This document shows positions 63,731-64,000 of a stretch of DNA of 64,000 nucleotides, one piece after another. Under the pieces are notes generated by a model. It made no database searches, was not told the origin of the DNA, and was given only the letters and a program-made list of their open reading frames with translations. The position numbers and the translations under genes were made by a program. Position 1 is the first letter of the stretch, and every line of letters starts with the position of its first letter. The stretch comes from Streptomyces venezuelae (GTDB taxonomy: Bacteria > Actinomycetota > Actinomycetes > Streptomycetales > Streptomycetaceae). The stretch lies in contig NZ_CP029189.1 of the NCBI RefSeq assembly GCF_008642275.1, forward strand, positions 2,588,001 to 2,652,000, read 5' to 3'.

Positions 63731-64000
63731 GTGAGTACGAGAACGCTTCGACGAAGACTGCTGGCCGGGACGGGAGCCCTGTCCCTGGCCCTGACGGGCG
63801 GCGTGGTGGCCCTGACGGGATCCGCGCAGGCCGCGACCAAGACCACGGCCGTCTTCGAGAACTGCGACGCCCCCGCGCCGCAGCCGGACGGTTCCGGCAA
63901 CCAGAACTGGACGGTCACCCTGCCCGACGGTGCCAAGGCCGGCGACGTCGTCCCGATCACGATCGACCCGGGCGCGAGCCCCCTGATCCCCGGGTTCTCC
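63731..64000 (+). CDS. Secreted protein, N-terminal part only
   Basis: The first 90 codons of a gene running off the window. GTG 63731 begins VSTRTLRRRLLAGTG, a twin-arginine-like or Sec signal with an Ala/Leu/Val core ending GSAQAA. The mature part reads TKTTAVFENCDAPAPQPDG and WTVTLPDGAKAGDVV, a beta-rich domain with one Cys. AAGGAG is 11 bases upstream. Function cannot be told from this part. Confidence 0.75.
   Translation, partial: MSTRTLRRRLLAGTGALSLALTGGVVALTGSAQAATKTTAVFENCDAPAPQPDGSGNQNWTVTLPDGAKAGDVVPITIDPGASPLIPGFS

Overview
The window is a 64-kb piece of a Streptomyces chromosome. The evidence is the very high GC content with GC-biased third codon positions, frequent GTG starts (one TTG), ATGA/GTGA overlaps inside operons, and many genes typical of the genus: ROK regulators, multi-domain secreted hydrolases, sporulation dynamins, a PknG locus and LAxTG-type surface proteins. 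Gene order looks like a conserved core region, similar to what I remember around the pepN, malQ, csn and ssbB/dyn genes of S. coelicolor. I saw no prophage, insertion sequence, CRISPR array, rRNA gene or antibiotic cluster.

Layout. 0-7 kb: a CGNR regulator, a secreted tripeptidyl-peptidase-II-like subtilase, a secreted M28 aminopeptidase and aspartate-semialdehyde dehydrogenase. 7-14 kb: a DUF1203 protein, aminopeptidase N, then a LysR/EamA/EamA export cluster divergent from a MarR regulator across a perfect 30-bp palindrome. 14-22 kb: a small membrane protein, amylomaltase MalQ, a secreted GH84-type glycosidase, a tandem-repeat array, an HNH nuclease and an MscS channel. 22-28.7 kb: six genes matching the csnR-csnK chitosan-oligosaccharide operon (ROK repressor, lipoprotein, two permeases, GH4 enzyme, sugar kinase), with a CsnR-type operator just upstream.

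28.9-39.7 kb is the most interesting part. Seven same-strand genes encode a four-helix membrane sensor (GlnX-like), an amino-acid binding protein (GlnH-like), a helical protein, a PknG-like kinase with TPR tail, a PP2C phosphatase, a VWA protein and an FHA protein. In mycobacteria GlnX-GlnH-PknG senses external Asp/Glu/Gln. Here the phosphatase, VWA and FHA partners are in the same gene block, and the kinase, phosphatase and FHA proteins all carry N-terminal zinc-ribbon-like CxxC pairs.

39.7-45.8 kb: a methyltransferase, a group II truncated globin, a thioesterase pair, EttA and a multidrug MFS pump. 45.8-52.9 kb: a leftward block of a PAP2/diacylglycerol-kinase fusion, a surface protein with a decayed thioester domain, SsbB, DynB and DynA. 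The last three link to chromosome segregation and septation during sporulation.

53-64 kb is looser and more accessory: tRNA-Arg(UCU), a small unknown gene, direct repeats, a beta-lactamase-fold hydrolase, a phosphoribosyltransferase/hydrolase fusion, a sulfite-oxidase-like molybdoenzyme, a decayed 3' end of pstB, a secreted phospholipase A2, a GNAT enzyme, a transmembrane Ser/Thr kinase, a proteinase-K-like protease and the start of another secreted protein. All identifications come from reading motifs and family resemblance; no database search was possible.
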